A DNA stretch of 64,000 nucleotides from Deltaproteobacteria bacterium (GTDB lineage: Bacteria; Myxococcota_A; UBA796; UBA2385), in NCBI GenBank assembly GCA_018401435.1, contig JAGYJW010000026.1, forward strand, positions 1 to 64,000, read 5' to 3'. This document shows positions 41,238-52,312 of this stretch, one piece after another. The notes below the pieces were generated by a model that saw nothing but the letters and a program-made list of their open reading frames with translations, was not told the DNA's origin and made no database searches. Within the stretch, counting starts at the first letter, position 1. Each line of letters begins with the position of its first letter. The position numbers were made by a program, and so were the translations under genes.

Positions 41238-43190
41238 ATGCTTCGCACCGCCCGCCTCCTCTTCGCCAGCCTGCTGCTCGGCTTCTCCTGTGCGGCCCGC
41301 AAGCCGCCCCCCGCCGCGCCGGCGGTGGTGGTCCAGGCCGCCGCGCTGGGGCCCACAGACCGCCTCGCCGCCATACGCAGCCTCGAAGAGGCGCTCACCG
41401 ACGGCGTCTCTGCAGAAGACAAGCCCTGGGTGATGCTGAATGCGGGCGAACAGCGTCGACTGGCCGGGGACAACAGCGTGGCCCGGGCATGGTTCGAGCG
41501 CGTGGCCGCCGAATACCCGACCCACCCCACCAAGAGCGCCGCCATCCTGGGCATGGCCCTGGTGGATGCCGACAGCAGCCTGTCGGGCAATATCGCCGCG
41601 ACGCTGCAGCTGATGGGCGATGTGGGCGTGCCCGACTCCATGAATGGCGACCGCTACCGCCTGCTTGCCCGCATCGCCGCCGACGAGGGCACCCCGCCCG
41701 CCAAGGTGCGCGACTATGTGCGAAAGGCCGTGACCTATGGCGCCAGCGACGCAACGGTCGAAGCCCGGGTGCAATATAGCCTGTCCGACCTGTTGGCCGA
41801 AAGCCAGAAGCAGGACCTGGACGAGCTTCCCGTGGTGGCAGGGCGACTGGAGGAAGACGCCCTCAAGGCCGCTCGCGACGCCTTGCGCGCCCACAACCTG
41901 AGCGAGGCCACCCGCCTCGCCCAGAGCTTCCTCGACGTCTACCCCGACAGCCCCCAGGCCCGAGAGGCCGGCTACATCCAGCGCCGGGCCGCCAATGGCG
42001 ACAAGACGGTGGCCGGGCGGGTGGGCGTGCTGCTGCCCATGTCGGGCACCTATGGGGCGGTGGGCAAGGGCATCCGCGAGGTCATCGAGCTGGCCAACGA
42101 CCGCTCGGGCAACAAGCTCAGCTTCGTCTACGAAGACGCCAGCGGAGACGCCAAGGCCGTGGTCAAGCAGCTCGAGAAGCTGGTCATCGACCAGGGCTGC
42201 GTCGCGATCATGGGTCCCCTGCTCAAGGAGCAGGTCGACGAGGTGGCCACCGCCGCCCAGGCCTTGGGCGCGCCCCTGCTGGCCCTCAGCCAGTCGGGCA
42301 CCCCCACCGCTGCTGGCAGCTTCATCTACCAGGGCTTCTTGCCACTCGAACAGCAGGTGGACGCCCTGCTGGACTTTGGCGTGAAGGAGCGGGGCTGGAA
42401 GAGCTTCGCCATCCTGCACCCCGACACCGCCTATGGGCAGTCCGTGCGGGATCTCTTCGTGGCCGGCGCCCAGAAGCGCGGCGCCAAGGTCGTGCGCTCC
42501 ATCGAATACGACGACGAGGCCAACGAATTCCTGGCCCCGGCCCGCGCCCTGGGTGGCAAGGACCCCAAGGCCCGCAGCGCCGAACTCTACCGGCTCAAGG
42601 CCGAAGCCCGGGCCAAAGGCCAGGACGACAGCAAGGTCGTGCTGCCCCCCCAGGTGGACTACGACGCCATCTTCATCCCCGACAGCTTCCGGCGGGCCGC
42701 GCTGGTGGCCTCCAGCCTGGCCTATGAGGAGTTCCCCGTCGGCAGCTTCCGCCCCAACCGCTACGCCCAGGCCATCCCGCTCCTGGGCCTCAACGGCTGG
42801 AACCACCCCAAGATGGTCGAGGCCGGCGGGCAATATGTGCGTGGGGCCATCTTCGTGGACGCCTTCCTGCCCGACCGCAACGACGTGGCCGTCGAGACCT
42901 TCATGCGGGACTACGAGGACGCCCTGCGCCGGCAGCCCGGCGTGGTGGACGCCCTGGCATGGGACGCCACCCGCCTGCTGCAGACGGCGGTGGTGGCCGG
43001 CGGCCCAGACCGCGTGGCGATCCGCGACGAGCTGTCCAAGGCGGTGATCCGCGATCCCATCGCGGGCGGAAGCCGCTTTGGCGATGACCGCGAAGTTGCC
43101 CGCAAGCTGCTCATCCTCACCATTTCTGGAGACCGCATCCGACGGTGGACTCCGCCAGAAGAGCCCCCACCCGATGGCATGCCGGAGTAG
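41238..43190 (+). CDS. LpoA/LppC-like lipoprotein: TPR region plus type-1 periplasmic-binding fold
   Basis: About 650 aa from the ATG at 41238, giving a signal peptide with a lipobox at GFSC. Residues about 40-250 are helical repeats. From VGVLLPMSGTYGAVGKGIREV (about 265) a type-1 periplasmic-binding protein fold begins, with FVYEDASGDAKAVVKQLEKL and GVKERGWKSFAILHPDTAYG. The combination matches penicillin-binding protein activators (LpoA/LppC-like) in Gram-negative bacteria, though an ABC-type ligand-binding role is also possible. No permease genes are nearby, which favours the envelope-activator reading. Confidence 0.75.
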   Translation: MLRTARLLFASLLLGFSCAARKPPPAAPAVVVQAAALGPTDRLAAIRSLEEALTDGVSAEDKPWVMLNAGEQRRLAGDNSVARAWFERVAAEYPTHPTKSAAILGMALVDADSSLSGNIAATLQLMGDVGVPDSMNGDRYRLLARIAADEGTPPAKVRDYVRKAVTYGASDATVEARVQYSLSDLLAESQKQDLDELPVVAGRLEEDALKAARDALRAHNLSEATRLAQSFLDVYPDSPQAREAGYIQRRAANGDKTVAGRVGVLLPMSGTYGAVGKGIREVIELANDRSGNKLSFVYEDASGDAKAVVKQLEKLVIDQGCVAIMGPLLKEQVDEVATAAQALGAPLLALSQSGTPTAAGSFIYQGFLPLEQQVDALLDFGVKERGWKSFAILHPDTAYGQSVRDLFVAGAQKRGAKVVRSIEYDDEANEFLAPARALGGKDPKARSAELYRLKAEARAKGQDDSKVVLPPQVDYDAIFIPDSFRRAALVASSLAYEEFPVGSFRPNRYAQAIPLLGLNGWNHPKMVEAGGQYVRGAIFVDAFLPDRNDVAVETFMRDYEDALRRQPGVVDALAWDATRLLQTAVVAGGPDRVAIRDELSKAVIRDPIAGGSRFGDDREVARKLLILTISGDRIRRWTPPEEPPPDGMPE

Positions 43191-43207
43191 AAGCCGCGTG
43201 AAACGAC

Positions 43208-44158
43208 ATGCCTGATGACCCTGGCGAACGAAGCCTGATCGCGACCCTCCTCGAGGGCCGCTTCGAAGCACCTGCGCTGCGCCCCCTGGTGGATGTGGGG
43301 GACGACGCCGCGGTGCTGCCTGGAGGGCTCGCGCTCAGCGCGGATGCCATGGTCGAAGGCGTGCATTGGGACGGGCGGCTCAGCCCCGAAGATGTCGGCT
43401 GGAAGCTCGTTGCCAGCAATGTCAGCGATCTGGGCGCCATGGGGGCGACCCCCAGCTGGGCGCTGCTCACCCTCTGCCTGCCCCGTCCGCTGGATCTCGT
43501 CTGGGTGCGCGCCTTCACGGTTGGCCTGCACGCCGCCTGCGCCCACTTCGGCCTGCGGCTGGTGGGGGGAGACTGCACGGCCAGCCCCGGCCCCCGCATG
43601 CTCAGCCTCGCGGTGGGCGGCCACGCGCCCGCCCCCGTGACCCGCGCCGGGGCCCGCCCCGGGGACCTGCTCTGGGTGTCAGGCACCTTGGGAGAGGCCG
43701 CAGCAGGCTTCTTCTGGGGAGGAGACGCCCTGGCGGCCCTGCGCCGCCCCGACCCGCCGGTCGCCTTGGGCGTGGCCCTGGCCGAGGAGGGCCTGGCCAG
43801 CGCCATGATGGACCTCAGCGACGGCCTGGCCCTGGATCTCGGCCGCCTCTGCGCCGCCAGCGGGGTGGGCGCCCAGGTCCTTGCCCGCGCGCTGCCCGCC
43901 AGCGCCGCGGTGGCCGCCGCACCCGACCGCCTCTCGCTGCAGGTCGCCTTTGGCGAGGACTACGAGCTGCTCTTCACCTCCCCCGCCCACCGCAAGGCCG
44001 ATGTGCTGGCGCTGGGCCGACGCCTTGGACGCTCCGTGCACGCCATCGGCACCATCGACGATCAGGCAGCCGCGGGCGCGCGCCTGGACTCCGGGCCCTG
44101 GCCCGCCGGGCGCTTCTCGCACTTCGAGGGGGCCTCCCCTGCCCCGGTGTCGGCATGA
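43208..44158 (+). CDS. thiL: Thiamine-monophosphate kinase
   Basis: 316 aa. Family signatures in order: VDVGDDAAVL near the N-terminus, SADAMVEGVHW, ASNVSDLGAMGATP, LVGGDCTASP, MDLSDGLALDLGRL and FGEDYELLFT. ThiL phosphorylates thiamine monophosphate to thiamine diphosphate, the last step of the pathway. The stop overlaps the next ATG (ATGA), coupling it to a CBS membrane protein. No other thiamine gene is nearby. Confidence 0.93.
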   Translation: MPDDPGERSLIATLLEGRFEAPALRPLVDVGDDAAVLPGGLALSADAMVEGVHWDGRLSPEDVGWKLVASNVSDLGAMGATPSWALLTLCLPRPLDLVWVRAFTVGLHAACAHFGLRLVGGDCTASPGPRMLSLAVGGHAPAPVTRAGARPGDLLWVSGTLGEAAAGFFWGGDALAALRRPDPPVALGVALAEEGLASAMMDLSDGLALDLGRLCAASGVGAQVLARALPASAAVAAAPDRLSLQVAFGEDYELLFTSPAHRKADVLALGRRLGRSVHAIGTIDDQAAAGARLDSGPWPAGRFSHFEGASPAPVSA

Positions 44159-45537
44159 TCGGCGGTCTGCCCTGGATTCTCGCCCTCTCGGCCTTGGAAG
44201 GCGACGCCCCGCTCAGCTGGGGTGACCGCCTGTCCATGGCCACGCCGGCCCTGGTGGCCTCGGCGCTGCTGCTGCTGTGCTCGGCCTTCTTCTCCAGCTC
44301 CGAGACCGCGCTGTTCAGCCTGCAGCCGGTGGACCGCCAGGCCCTGCCCCAGCCCGGCCGCGCCCGGGTCGAGGAGATGCTCAACCACCCGCGCCGCACC
44401 CTGGCCACCATCCTCATCGGAAACGAGCTGGTCAACGTCACCCTGGGCACGGTGACCGCCGGTATCGTCCTGCTATTCGCGCCCGACAAGCCCTGGCTGA
44501 ATGTGGTGCTGCTCACCCCCTTGCTGATCCTCTTTGGCGAGGTGCTGCCCAAGGTGGTGGCCCTGCGCCAGAACCGGCGCCTCGCCGCCCTGGTCGCCAT
44601 CCCCCTGCGCCCCTTGTCCGTGGCCGTCGCGCCCTTCCGCTGGCTGCTCACCCGCGCCGCCGAGCTGGCCTTGCGGGCCACCGGGGGCTCGTCCGCGCCG
44701 GTGCAGGCCCAGGTGCGCGAACAGCAGCTGCGGGCCTTGATCGACCGCGGTCACGCCTCGGGCAGCATCCGGCCCATGGAGCAGCAGATGCTCCACAAGG
44801 TCTTCGAGTTCGGCGACAATGCCGTTTCGCGGCTGATGACTCCCCGGCCCGACGTCTTCAGCGTCAGCATCACCACCCCCTGGGCCGAGCTGCTGCCCGC
44901 CATCCGCGAGGCCGGCTTCTCGCGGGTGCCGGTCTGGCAAGGCAACCCCGACAACGTCATCGGCGTGCTGCTGGTCAAGAACCTGCTGCCCGCCATCCAG
45001 CGCGCCCGCCTGGCCGGGGACGCCGCCATGAACGCCCGCGACCTCAAGCGCTGCTTGATCCCCTCCCGCTTCGTGCCCACCACCAAGCGGGCCCAGGACA
45101 TGCTGCAGGAGTTCCGCGCCGAGCGCTTTCACATGGCCATCGTGGTGGACGAGCACGGCAGCGTGGTGGGGGTGCTCACCCTCGATGACCTGCTGGCCGA
45201 GCTGGTGGGTGAGCTGCTCGACGAGACCGACGACGAGGACCCGGCGGTCTCCGAGGTCGCCCGCGGCGTCTACCGCATCGCCGGATGGATGGATGTGGAC
45301 GACTTCGCCGACCGCTTCGAGATGGACGTGCCCGAAGGCGAATACACCACCATGGGCGGCCTGCTCACCGCCGTGGCGGGTGACCTGCCCGAAAAGGGCG
45401 ACGAGATCGACTGGCAGGGCTGGCGCTTCGTGGTGTCCGGGGTGGAAGGTCGGCGCATCACCGACCTGTCGATGCGCCGCCTCACCGACGCCGAGGCCAC
45501 CCCCAGCCGCACGCCCGTGACCCCGGAGGCCCGATGA
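44155..45537 (+). CDS. CNNM/CorC-type (HlyC-like) CBS-domain membrane protein, first copy
   Basis: 460 aa. An N-terminal DUF21/CNNM transmembrane domain includes FFSSSETALFSL, NELVNVTLGTVTAGIVL and LILFGEVLPKVVAL. A tandem CBS pair follows (NAVSRLMTPRPDVFSV; HMAIVVDEHGSVVGVLTLDDLLAELVGE), then a C-terminal CorC/HlyC domain (GVYRIAGWMDVDDFADRF). Such proteins move or sense Mg2+/Co2+; the hemolysin name is historical. Its stop overlaps the start of a second family member. Confidence 0.87.
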   Translation: MIGGLPWILALSALEGDAPLSWGDRLSMATPALVASALLLLCSAFFSSSETALFSLQPVDRQALPQPGRARVEEMLNHPRRTLATILIGNELVNVTLGTVTAGIVLLFAPDKPWLNVVLLTPLLILFGEVLPKVVALRQNRRLAALVAIPLRPLSVAVAPFRWLLTRAAELALRATGGSSAPVQAQVREQQLRALIDRGHASGSIRPMEQQMLHKVFEFGDNAVSRLMTPRPDVFSVSITTPWAELLPAIREAGFSRVPVWQGNPDNVIGVLLVKNLLPAIQRARLAGDAAMNARDLKRCLIPSRFVPTTKRAQDMLQEFRAERFHMAIVVDEHGSVVGVLTLDDLLAELVGELLDETDDEDPAVSEVARGVYRIAGWMDVDDFADRFEMDVPEGEYTTMGGLLTAVAGDLPEKGDEIDWQGWRFVVSGVEGRRITDLSMRRLTDAEATPSRTPVTPEAR

Positions 45538-46754
45538 CCATCGGCGCCACCATCGGGCTGATCCTCCTCTTCTTCGTCTTCGAAGGATTCTTTTCAGGCA
45601 GCGAGATCGCCCTGGTCTCGGCCAACCGCATGAAGCTTCAAGGCGACGCCGAACAGGGCGGACGGGGCGCGGCCCTGGCCCTCAAGATGCTCGAAAGATC
45701 CACCTTCACCCTGGGCACCTGCCTGATCGGCACCAATCTGTGCACCATCAGCGCGGCCACCCTGGCTGCGGGCCTGGTGGCGCGCATCGAGGGGGCGCCC
45801 GCCTGGCTCGCGGTGCTGCTGGTGTGGCCCCTGACCCTCACCATCGGCGAGATGCTGCCCAAGGCCATCTACCAGCACCACGCCGACCGCCTCGTGCAGT
45901 GGGTGGTCTTCCCCCTCTACCTGCTCAGCAAGCTCTTCCTGCCGGCCCTCTACGTGATTGACGGCGTCGCACGCCTCTTTGGCGGCAGCGGCGACGAGGA
46001 CCGCGGCGTGACCCGCCAGGAGCTTCGCCTGATGCTGGACAGCAGCCGCACGCCGGATCTGTCCCCCGACGACCGCCAGCTCATCCGCCGGGTCTTCGCA
46101 TTCACCGAGGCCACCGTCGAAGACGCGATGGTGCCCCTGATCGAGGTGGTGGCCGTGTCCCACGACACGACGCTGGCCGAGGCCGCCGCGCGCATGGTCG
46201 AGACCGGCCACTCCCGCCTGCCCGTCTACAAGGGCCGCATCGACCGCATCACCGGCGTGCTGCTGCACCAGGACCTGCTCAATACCGACGACTGGGGGGC
46301 CACGGCCGCGTCGGTGGCCCGCGACTGCTTCTTTGTGCCCGAGACCAAGCGCGCCGACGAGCTCATGCTCGAGATGCGCCGCCTGCGCCAGCGCATCGCC
46401 GTGGCTGTGGACGAATATGGCGGCGCGGTAGGCATCATCAGCGCCGAGGACATCCTCGAAGAGATCGTGGGCGAGATCGAAGACGAGTCCGACCGCTCCC
46501 GCAGCCTGGTGCGCCGGGTGGGCGAGCGCGAGTGGCTGGCCTCCGGCCGCGCCGAGCGGGAGCACATTCACGCGGCCTGTGGCCTGCACCTGCCCGAGGG
46601 CGACTTCGAGACCATCGCCGGCTTCTTGTTGGCCGAGCTGGGTCGGGTGCCGGTGGCCGGAGAGTCCGTGCGGGTGGGCGATACCGCCCTCATCGTGAAC
46701 AAGGCCAGCGATCGCGCCGTCTTGGAAGTCAAGCTTCGCCGCGAGCTTCGATGA
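45534..46754 (+). CDS. CNNM/CorC-type (HlyC-like) CBS-domain membrane protein, second copy
   Basis: 406 aa, same architecture as the preceding gene: FFSGSEIALVSANRMKLQ, TLTIGEMLPKAIYQH, CBS motif VEDAMVPLIEVVAVS, AVDEYGGAVGIISAEDILEEIVGEI, and a CorC domain with DFETIAGFLLAELGRVP. The two proteins differ throughout, so they are not a recent duplication and may form a heteromeric pair. ATGA overlap at 45534-45537 suggests linked expression. Confidence 0.87.
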   Translation: MTIGATIGLILLFFVFEGFFSGSEIALVSANRMKLQGDAEQGGRGAALALKMLERSTFTLGTCLIGTNLCTISAATLAAGLVARIEGAPAWLAVLLVWPLTLTIGEMLPKAIYQHHADRLVQWVVFPLYLLSKLFLPALYVIDGVARLFGGSGDEDRGVTRQELRLMLDSSRTPDLSPDDRQLIRRVFAFTEATVEDAMVPLIEVVAVSHDTTLAEAAARMVETGHSRLPVYKGRIDRITGVLLHQDLLNTDDWGATAASVARDCFFVPETKRADELMLEMRRLRQRIAVAVDEYGGAVGIISAEDILEEIVGEIEDESDRSRSLVRRVGEREWLASGRAEREHIHAACGLHLPEGDFETIAGFLLAELGRVPVAGESVRVGDTALIVNKASDRAVLEVKLRRELR

Positions 46755-46884
46755 TGTCTTGTCCAGCTTGAAGCCCCGCGCAGCCCGCCCGACCGACGCC
46801 GTTTTCGGGTCGGCCCCTTCTCGGACCCGCGCCGCCCTGCGACGCCGGGCCCTGCCTCTGGCCCTTGACCGCGGGGGGCGCGCG

Positions 46885-46914
46885 TTGACCGGCCCTTCCT
46901 GCGCGTGGTACAAG
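46885..46914 (+). promoter_or_regulatory. Candidate sigma-70-type promoter for the second Hsp70 gene
   Basis: TTGACC at 46885-46890 and TACAAG at 46909-46914 are 18 bases apart and lie 35 bases before the ATG at 46950. The spacing matches the other candidate promoters of the window. Confidence 0.45.
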
Positions 46915-46949
46915 CGCCGTCCACGACTTGCGAAACGGTGAACCTGACC

Positions 46950-48872
46950 ATGCCCAGGGCGATTGGCATCGATCTCGGCACCACAAATAGCTGTGCTGCC
47001 ATCATGGAGGGCAGCAAGCCGCGGGTGATCACGTATAAGGGGGGTGAATCGACCATCCCCTCCGTGTTCGCCATTGACGAGAAGGGCAACCGCCTCGTCG
47101 GCCAGGAGGCCAAGCGCCAGGCCCAGCTCAACCCGTCGAATACGGTCATGGCCAGCAAGCGCCTGATCGGCCGGAACTTCCACAGCAAGACCATCGACAA
47201 GGTTCGACAGGTCTTCACCTACGAGATGCTGGAGGGGGACAACAGCGAGGTCCTCATCCGGGTGAAGGACCAGGTCTTCACCCTGGACCAGATCAGCGCC
47301 GCCATCCTGACCAAGATCAAGGATGTCGCCCAAGAGGCCCTCAACGACGAAGTGGACCAGGCGGTCATCACCGTGCCGGCCTACTTCAACGACCGCCAGC
47401 GCCAGGCCGTGCGCAACGCCGGCAAGATGGCCAACCTCAAGGTCCTGCGCATCCTCAACGAGCCCACCGCGGCCGCCCTGGCCTATGGCCTGGGCCGCAA
47501 CCTGTCGCAGCGCATCGCCGTCTACGACCTGGGCGGCGGCACCTTCGACATCTCCGTCATCGACATCAAGGACCGCATCTTCGAGGTCATCGCCACCGGC
47601 GGCGACACCTTCCTGGGTGGCGTGGACTTTGACGATCGCCTGATGCGCTACATCCTCGAAGACTTCCTCGACCGGCACGGGGTGGATCTGGCTTGGAACC
47701 GGGTGGCCATCCAGCGCATCCGCGACGCGGCCGAGACGGCCAAGATCGAGTTGTCCACGCTGACGCGCACCCAGGTGCACATCCCCTACATCACCGAGGG
47801 GGACGACGGTCAGCCCCTGGCCGTAGACCTCGAGATCACCCGGGAGATGCTCGAGGCCATCACCGACGACCTGGTGGCCCGCACCATCAGCACCTGCGAG
47901 CGCATCTTCGGCGAGGCCGGCACCACCAAGACCCAGATCGACGAGGTGCTGCTGGTGGGCGGCCAGAGCCGCATGCCCCTGGTGCAGCAGAAGGTCACCG
48001 AGCTGATGGGCAAGCCGCCCAGCAAGGGCGTGCACCCCGACGAGGCCGTGGGCATTGGCGCCGCCATCATGGCCCACAGCCTGGCCGGCACCAGCGGCAG
48101 CGAGGTCACGCTGCTCGATGTGCTGCCGATGCCCATCGGCATCAACAAGGTGGACGGGACGATGCACGTCCTGTTCCAGAAGAACCAGCCCCTGCCCGAC
48201 TACAAGACCCGCACCCTCACCACCTCGCGGGACAACCAGTCCAGCATCATGCTGCGCATCTACCAGGGCGAGAGCCGCATGGTGGCCGAGAATGAGCTGC
48301 TGGGCACCTTTGTCTTCAAGGGGATCCGCCAGGCCAAGAAGGGCCGGGTGCAGATCGAGGTCACCTTCCACATCGACAGCGAGGGCATCCTCAACCTGAC
48401 GGCGCGGGACAAGGAGACGGGCCAGACGGTGGAGAGCACGCTCAAGATCGGCGAGAGCAAGGAGCGGCGCAGCCCCCGCGAGCCCAGCCGGACCAGCCCC
48501 GAAGAGCAGCCCACGCGGGCCATGCAGTCGCCCGACCCGAAGCCGGCCGCGCCGCCCACGCCCTTCACCATGCCCACCTCCTCCCTGATGCAGGATATTG
48601 GCGGCGGGCCGTCCACGCCCCTGGGCCGAGACACGGCGGACGCCCCCGGCGGCCACCGCGGCGATGCCACCGCTCCCGCCGGCACCCTCAGCCCCGTGCA
48701 CCCGGGCGAGGGCCCGCGCGCCAGCGGCGAGGACATCACGGACACCCAGGGCCACGCGCCGCAGCTGCCCACGCCGCAGCTGCCCACGCCGGTCACGCCC
48801 CCCGAGGCGCCAGCCCCCAAGGGCCTCTTGGGACGGGTCATGTCCTACTTCCGCGGCCTCTTTGGCGGCTGA
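46950..48872 (+). CDS. Second Hsp70 (DnaK-like) with Pro-rich tail in place of the lid
   Basis: About 640 aa. The ATPase and substrate-binding domains are well conserved ([59 protein letters not shown]). Soon after VEVTFHIDSEGILNLTARDKETGQ-like sequence, at about residue 500, homology stops. Instead of the alpha-helical lid there are about 140 Pro/Thr/Gly-rich residues with MPTSSLMQDIGG and PQLPTPQLPTPVTPPEAP, ending in KGLLGRVMSYFRGLFGG, which could be amphipathic or membrane-binding. It lies outside the grpE-dnaK-dnaJ operon, with its own candidate promoter. Client range is probably specialised. Confidence 0.85.
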   Translation: MPRAIGIDLGTTNSCAAIMEGSKPRVITYKGGESTIPSVFAIDEKGNRLVGQEAKRQAQLNPSNTVMASKRLIGRNFHSKTIDKVRQVFTYEMLEGDNSEVLIRVKDQVFTLDQISAAILTKIKDVAQEALNDEVDQAVITVPAYFNDRQRQAVRNAGKMANLKVLRILNEPTAAALAYGLGRNLSQRIAVYDLGGGTFDISVIDIKDRIFEVIATGGDTFLGGVDFDDRLMRYILEDFLDRHGVDLAWNRVAIQRIRDAAETAKIELSTLTRTQVHIPYITEGDDGQPLAVDLEITREMLEAITDDLVARTISTCERIFGEAGTTKTQIDEVLLVGGQSRMPLVQQKVTELMGKPPSKGVHPDEAVGIGAAIMAHSLAGTSGSEVTLLDVLPMPIGINKVDGTMHVLFQKNQPLPDYKTRTLTTSRDNQSSIMLRIYQGESRMVAENELLGTFVFKGIRQAKKGRVQIEVTFHIDSEGILNLTARDKETGQTVESTLKIGESKERRSPREPSRTSPEEQPTRAMQSPDPKPAAPPTPFTMPTSSLMQDIGGGPSTPLGRDTADAPGGHRGDATAPAGTLSPVHPGEGPRASGEDITDTQGHAPQLPTPQLPTPVTPPEAPAPKGLLGRVMSYFRGLFGG

Positions 48873-48885
48873 GCCCGGAGGGCGG

Positions 48886-49659
48886 GTGTCCCCCGACGAC
48901 GACCGCCTTGGCCCCCTGAGCCAGGTAGACATCGTGCTGGTGCGCCCCCGGGGCAACCGCAACATCGGCGCGGCGGCGCGCGCCATCGCCAACCACGGAT
49001 TGGGCAGGTTGATCCTTGTGGATCCGCCCGCCTTCGACCCCGAACAGGCCCGGTGGATGGCCCCGGGCGCCCACGCGGTGCTGGATGCCGCCCGGCTGGT
49101 GGCCACCGTGCCCCAGGCCGTGGCCGAGCATGTCCGCGTGGCGGGCACCTCGGGCCGGCCACGGCGCTTTGGCTGGCCGGTGCGCCAGCCCTGGGAGCTG
49201 GCCCAGGTGGTGCTGGAGCAGCCCGCCCCCACGGCCCTGCTCTTCGGCCCGGAGGACTTCGGGCTGAGCAACGACGATCTCGCGTGCTGCACCGAGATCC
49301 TCACCCTGCCCACGGCGGGCCACGCCTCCTTGAACCTCGCCCAGGCCGTCACCGTGACCGCGTCCTGGCTGCTGGGCGGCTGGTGTCAGGCCCGGGACGC
49401 GGCGGCGCCCCACTGGCCCCTGTGGCGCCGGCGCAAGATGCAGGGCCTGGTGCAGGACGCCCTGCAGGTGCTGGAGGCGACGGGCTACCTCAACGGGCGC
49501 TCGCCCTTGCAGGTGCGCGCCACCCTGGGCCAGCTGCTGGGCCGCCTGGAACCCACCGGCCCCGAAGCCGGCATGCTGCGGGGCATGCTCAAGCCCCTGC
49601 GCTTCCACCTGGGCCTGCTGGGCCGGCGCAGCCCCCCGCCCCCGCCCGACCCGGCCTGA
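48886..49659 (+). CDS. SPOUT-family RNA 2'-O-methyltransferase (TrmJ-like)
   Basis: About 257 aa from a GTG at 48886 that follows GGAGGG. SpoU motifs: LVRPRGNRNIGAAARAIANHG (motif 1), LLFGPEDFGLSNDDLACC (motif 2) and TLPTAGHASLNLAQAV (motif 3). The Arg/Asn pattern of motif 1 and the C-terminal helical extension (MQGLVQDALQVLEATGYL) best match TrmJ, which methylates position 32 of tRNAs. Another TrmH-type specificity cannot be excluded. It starts 14 bases after the Hsp70 stop. Confidence 0.83.
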   Translation: MSPDDDRLGPLSQVDIVLVRPRGNRNIGAAARAIANHGLGRLILVDPPAFDPEQARWMAPGAHAVLDAARLVATVPQAVAEHVRVAGTSGRPRRFGWPVRQPWELAQVVLEQPAPTALLFGPEDFGLSNDDLACCTEILTLPTAGHASLNLAQAVTVTASWLLGGWCQARDAAAPHWPLWRRRKMQGLVQDALQVLEATGYLNGRSPLQVRATLGQLLGRLEPTGPEAGMLRGMLKPLRFHLGLLGRRSPPPPPDPA

Positions 49660-49663
49660 GCTT

Positions 49664-52263
<2,600 letters not shown>

Positions 52264-52312
52264 TCAAGGCCTGCGATCCGGGGCCGAAGGAGGTGCAGGT
52301 AGGGAGGATCCG

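Noticed and set aside
45594..49352. Minus-strand open frame of 1252 codons opposite the CBS protein, Hsp70 and methyltransferase genes
   Set aside because: Antisense to three well-supported genes and without recognisable domains; a GC-driven shadow.
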